From Eubacterium sp. (GTDB lineage: Bacteria; Bacillota; Clostridia; Oscillospirales; Acutalibacteraceae): a stretch of 8,945 nt of DNA. Shown piece after piece: positions 6,099 through 8,945 of the stretch (positions are counted from its first letter, which is position 1; each line of letters begins with the position of its first letter). The translations under genes and the position numbers were made by a program. The stretch spans positions 1 through 8,945 of the forward strand of contig JAILGO010000191.1 in assembly GCA_024696725.1 (NCBI GenBank), written 5' to 3'. The notes beneath the pieces were generated by a model, which was not told where the DNA came from, did no database searches, and was given only the letters and a program-made list of their open reading frames with translations.

Positions 6099-8933
6099 AT
6101 GATTAAATACATCACAGTTAAAGGCGCAAGAGAGCATAATCTTAAAAACATTGATATAGAAATACCGAGAGATAAGCTTGTTGTATTCACAGGCCTCTCG
6201 GGCTCGGGTAAGTCCTCGCTTGCATTCGATACAATTTATGCCGAAGGTCAGCGACGTTACGTTGAAAGTCTTTCATCTTATGCGCGAATGTTTCTCGGTC
6301 AAATGGAAAAGCCTGACGTTGATTATATTGAAGGTCTTTCTCCGGCAATATCAATCGACCAGAAGACTACAAGCAAAAATCCGCGTTCTACCGTAGGAAC
6401 AGTTACTGAAATATATGATTATCTTCGTTTACTCTGGGCAAGAATCGGAATTCCTCATTGTACGGTTTGCGGAAGGGAGATAACTCAGCAGACTGTTGAC
6501 CAGATAGTCGATAAGATTATGGAATTACCCGAAAACACGAAGTTTCAGGTGATGTCTCCTATCGCAAGAAGAAAAAAGGGCGAGTTTGTTAAGGAACTCG
6601 CAGACGCGGTTAAGCAGGGCTTTGTTCGTGCGAGAATTGACGGCGAAATGCACGACTTATCAGAAGAAATCAAGCTTCAGAAAAATATTAAGCATAATAT
6701 CGAAATCGTTGTTGACCGACTTGTACTTAAAGAAAGTATTAAATCAAGGCTTTCGGACAGTATCGAAACAGCAACCAAGCTGAGCGGCGGAGTTGTTCTT
6801 ATTAATATATTTGAAAATGACGGCGAGCACGACGAGCTGTTTTCGCTTAACTATGCGTGTCCCGAGCACGGCGTTTCAATAGAGGAAATGAGTCCTCGTA
6901 TGTTTTCCTTTAACAATCCTTTCGGAGCCTGTCCGAAATGTGACGGACTCGGAACCTTTAAAGAGATTGACGAGGATTTGATTATACCCGATAAAATGCT
7001 ATCAATAAATCAGGGCGCGATTAAAGCAAGCGGATGGAACGTCGCAGAGGGCGGCTCTATTGCAAGAATGTATTTTGAAGCACTCGCTAAGCAATACAAC
7101 TTCTCGCTCGATATGCCGGTCGAAACTCTCAGTGAAGAAGCGCTTAAGGTACTGCTTTACGGAACTAACGGAAGAAAGATAAAAATGAGCCGTGTGACCT
7201 CTTACGGTTCGGGTACCTACGTAAATGATTTTGAGGGTATTATAGGAAATCTTCAAAGACGATACAGGGAAACGACTTCTGAGTTTTCACGGACTGAGAT
7301 TGAATCCGTTATGCGTGATTGCAGATGCGGCGAGTGTAACGGTGCGCGTCTTAAACCGCAGTCGCTTGCGGTAACCGTCGGCGGATTGAATATTTATGAG
7401 TTCTGTAAGCTTTCGATTAATGAAGAGCTTGAGTTTATAGAGAACCTTAAGCTAAACGAAAAGGAACAGCTAATCGGCAAGCTTGTAATCCGTGAAATCA
7501 AGGAACGGCTTACTTTCCTTAATTCTGTCGGACTCGACTATCTCTCGCTTTCACGTGACAGCGGTACGCTTTCGGGCGGTGAAGCGCAGAGAATAAGACT
7601 CGCAACTCAGATAGGCTCGTCGCTTATGGGCGTGCTTTATATTCTTGACGAGCCTTCAATCGGATTGCATCAGAGGGATAACGAAAAGCTCCTTAATACG
7701 CTTCGTCATCTCAGAGATTTAGGAAATACTCTTATTGTCGTAGAACACGACGAGGATACAATGAGAGCGGCAGATTATCTCGTTGATATCGGCCCCGGTG
7801 CAGGTGTTCACGGCGGCGAGCTTATTGCCGCAGGAACGCCCGAGGAGGTTATGGCTTGTGAAAACAGTATTACGGGTCAGTATCTAACGGGTAAAAGGTT
7901 TATTCCCGTTCCATCAAAAAGAAGAAGGGGAAACGGTAAGAAGCTTACGGTTATAGGTGCGAGCGAAAACAACCTCGACAATATTGACGTAGAAATTCCG
8001 CTCGGAAAGTTTGTAGCGGTTACCGGAGTATCGGGCTCGGGAAAATCTTCTCTTATAAATGAGATAGTATATAAGCATCTTGCTAATAAGCTTAACCGTG
8101 CGAAAAAGCATACCGGTAAGTTTTCGTCTATGAAGGGTATCGACGCTCTTGATAAAGTAATTAATATCGACCAGTCTCCTATAGGAAGAACGCCTCGTTC
8201 CAATCCTGCGACTTATACGGGAGTGTTTAACGATATCCGCGATTTGTTCTCACAGACAGCCGACGCCAAGAAAAAGGGCTTCAAGCCCAACAGATTCTCG
8301 TTCAACGTCAAGGGAGGCAGATGCGAGGCGTGTCAGGGCGATGGTATAGTTAAAATAGAGATGCATTTTCTCGCTGACGTATATGTACCCTGCGAAGTTT
8401 GCGGCGGAAGACGCTACAACAGAGAGACGCTTGATGTAAAATTCAGAGGTAAAAGTATTTACGACGTTCTTGAAATGACTGTTGACGAGGCTGTTGAATT
8501 CTTTGAATCTCAGCCAAAGATTGCGCGTAAGCTTAAAACTCTTTCCGACGTTGGACTCGGTTATATAAAGCTCGGACAGCCCGCAACAACGCTTTCGGGC
8601 GGCGAGGCGCAGCGAGTAAAGCTTGCTACGGAGCTTTCAAAACGCTCAACGGGAAAAACGATTTATATTCTCGACGAGCCTACTACGGGACTTCATACCG
8701 CTGACGTGTCCAAGCTTCTTGACGTTCTTAACATTCTTGTCGATACGGGAAACACCGTGCTTGTAATTGAGCACAATCTCGATGTTATCAAGTCCGCGGA
8801 CCATATTATCGACCTCGGACCCGAGGGCGGAAACGGCGGCGGAAGAATCGTTGCGTCGGGTACGCCCGAGGAGGTCGCAGCTGTTGAAGAATCATATACA
8901 GGACAATATCTTCGCAAGGTGTTAAGCGTTTAA
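6099..8933 (+). CDS. uvrA: UvrABC system protein A (damage-sensing ATPase)
   Basis: At 944 residues this is a complete UvrA, the dimeric ABC-type ATPase that recognises DNA damage and loads UvrB. The first ATPase half has Walker [10 protein letters not shown] (32-40), signature LSGGE (491-495) and Walker B ILDEPS (515-520). The second has GVSGSGKSS (643-651), LSGGE (832-836) and ILDEPTTG (857-864). Three zinc modules are visible: Cys121/Cys124 with Cys410/Cys413; Cys254/His257 with Cys278/Cys281 in the insertion domain; and Cys742/Cys745 with Cys765/Cys768 near the DNA-binding surface. Module two uses His in place of the second Cys, still a valid zinc ligand. GAAGAGG (6084-6090) inside the end of uvrB precedes the ATG by eight bases, so the genes share one mRNA. 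No terminator is seen in the 12 bases after the stop, so the operon may continue beyond the window. Confidence 0.98.
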   Translation: MIKYITVKGAREHNLKNIDIEIPRDKLVVFTGLSGSGKSSLAFDTIYAEGQRRYVESLSSYARMFLGQMEKPDVDYIEGLSPAISIDQKTTSKNPRSTVGTVTEIYDYLRLLWARIGIPHCTVCGREITQQTVDQIVDKIMELPENTKFQVMSPIARRKKGEFVKELADAVKQGFVRARIDGEMHDLSEEIKLQKNIKHNIEIVVDRLVLKESIKSRLSDSIETATKLSGGVVLINIFENDGEHDELFSLNYACPEHGVSIEEMSPRMFSFNNPFGACPKCDGLGTFKEIDEDLIIPDKMLSINQGAIKASGWNVAEGGSIARMYFEALAKQYNFSLDMPVETLSEEALKVLLYGTNGRKIKMSRVTSYGSGTYVNDFEGIIGNLQRRYRETTSEFSRTEIESVMRDCRCGECNGARLKPQSLAVTVGGLNIYEFCKLSINEELEFIENLKLNEKEQLIGKLVIREIKERLTFLNSVGLDYLSLSRDSGTLSGGEAQRIRLATQIGSSLMGVLYILDEPSIGLHQRDNEKLLNTLRHLRDLGNTLIVVEHDEDTMRAADYLVDIGPGAGVHGGELIAAGTPEEVMACENSITGQYLTGKRFIPVPSKRRRGNGKKLTVIGASENNLDNIDVEIPLGKFVAVTGVSGSGKSSLINEIVYKHLANKLNRAKKHTGKFSSMKGIDALDKVINIDQSPIGRTPRSNPATYTGVFNDIRDLFSQTADAKKKGFKPNRFSFNVKGGRCEACQGDGIVKIEMHFLADVYVPCEVCGGRRYNRETLDVKFRGKSIYDVLEMTVDEAVEFFESQPKIARKLKTLSDVGLGYIKLGQPATTLSGGEAQRVKLATELSKRSTGKTIYILDEPTTGLHTADVSKLLDVLNILVDTGNTVLVIEHNLDVIKSADHIIDLGPEGGNGGGRIVASGTPEEVAAVEESYTGQYLRKVLSV

Positions 8934-8945
8934 ATCAATATATTG

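Noticed and set aside
1..8945. Defence system, prophage, insertion sequence or CRISPR array
   Set aside because: No tandem direct repeats, integrase or transposase motifs or terminal inverted repeats were seen; the genes are core or housekeeping types with uniform character.

Overview
The window reads as chromosomal DNA from a low-GC Gram-positive anaerobe, most likely a gut Clostridia of the Ruminococcus/Oscillospiraceae type. This rests on a secreted protein with a dockerin-like tail, UvrB and UvrA that resemble Firmicutes proteins, clear GGAGG-type ribosome binding sites, sigma-A-type promoters and an intrinsic terminator. It is an inference from features, since no database search was possible. 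There is no sign of a mobile element, CRISPR array, tRNA or rRNA, and no stretch over 300 bases lacks a gene.

Layout. Bases 3-656 (+) hold the C-terminal end of a secreted protein whose gene starts before the window: a Cys/His zinc-ribbon-like segment, a carboxypeptidase-regulatory-like beta-sandwich and a degenerate dockerin-like loop. It overlaps by 11 bases a DUF523 [Fe-S] protein (646-1101, +). A strong promoter, whose -35 box contains the DUF523 stop codon, then drives a two-gene unit: a small lipoprotein (1155-1634) and a membrane-anchored alpha/beta hydrolase (1647-2597). This unit converges on a minus-strand pair, an RluA-family pseudouridine synthase (4008-3067) followed by a two-helix membrane protein (3077-2628). 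The two units share one symmetric bidirectional terminator (2593-2632) that contains both stop codons.

From 4009 to 4136 is a compact divergent control region. Two promoters, each an exact TTGACA-N17-TATAAT match, sit back to back with a LexA-box-like palindrome near the middle. The leftward promoter appears to start transcription at the A of the pseudouridine synthase ATG, predicting a leaderless mRNA. The rightward promoter drives uvrB-uvrA (4137-8933), the damage-recognition half of nucleotide excision repair: UvrA2 with UvrB finds the lesion and loads UvrB for UvrC, which is not in the window.

I did not find a new multi-gene system. The points most worth checking are regulatory: the leaderless transcript, the paired consensus promoters with a possible SOS operator, and the symmetric terminator.
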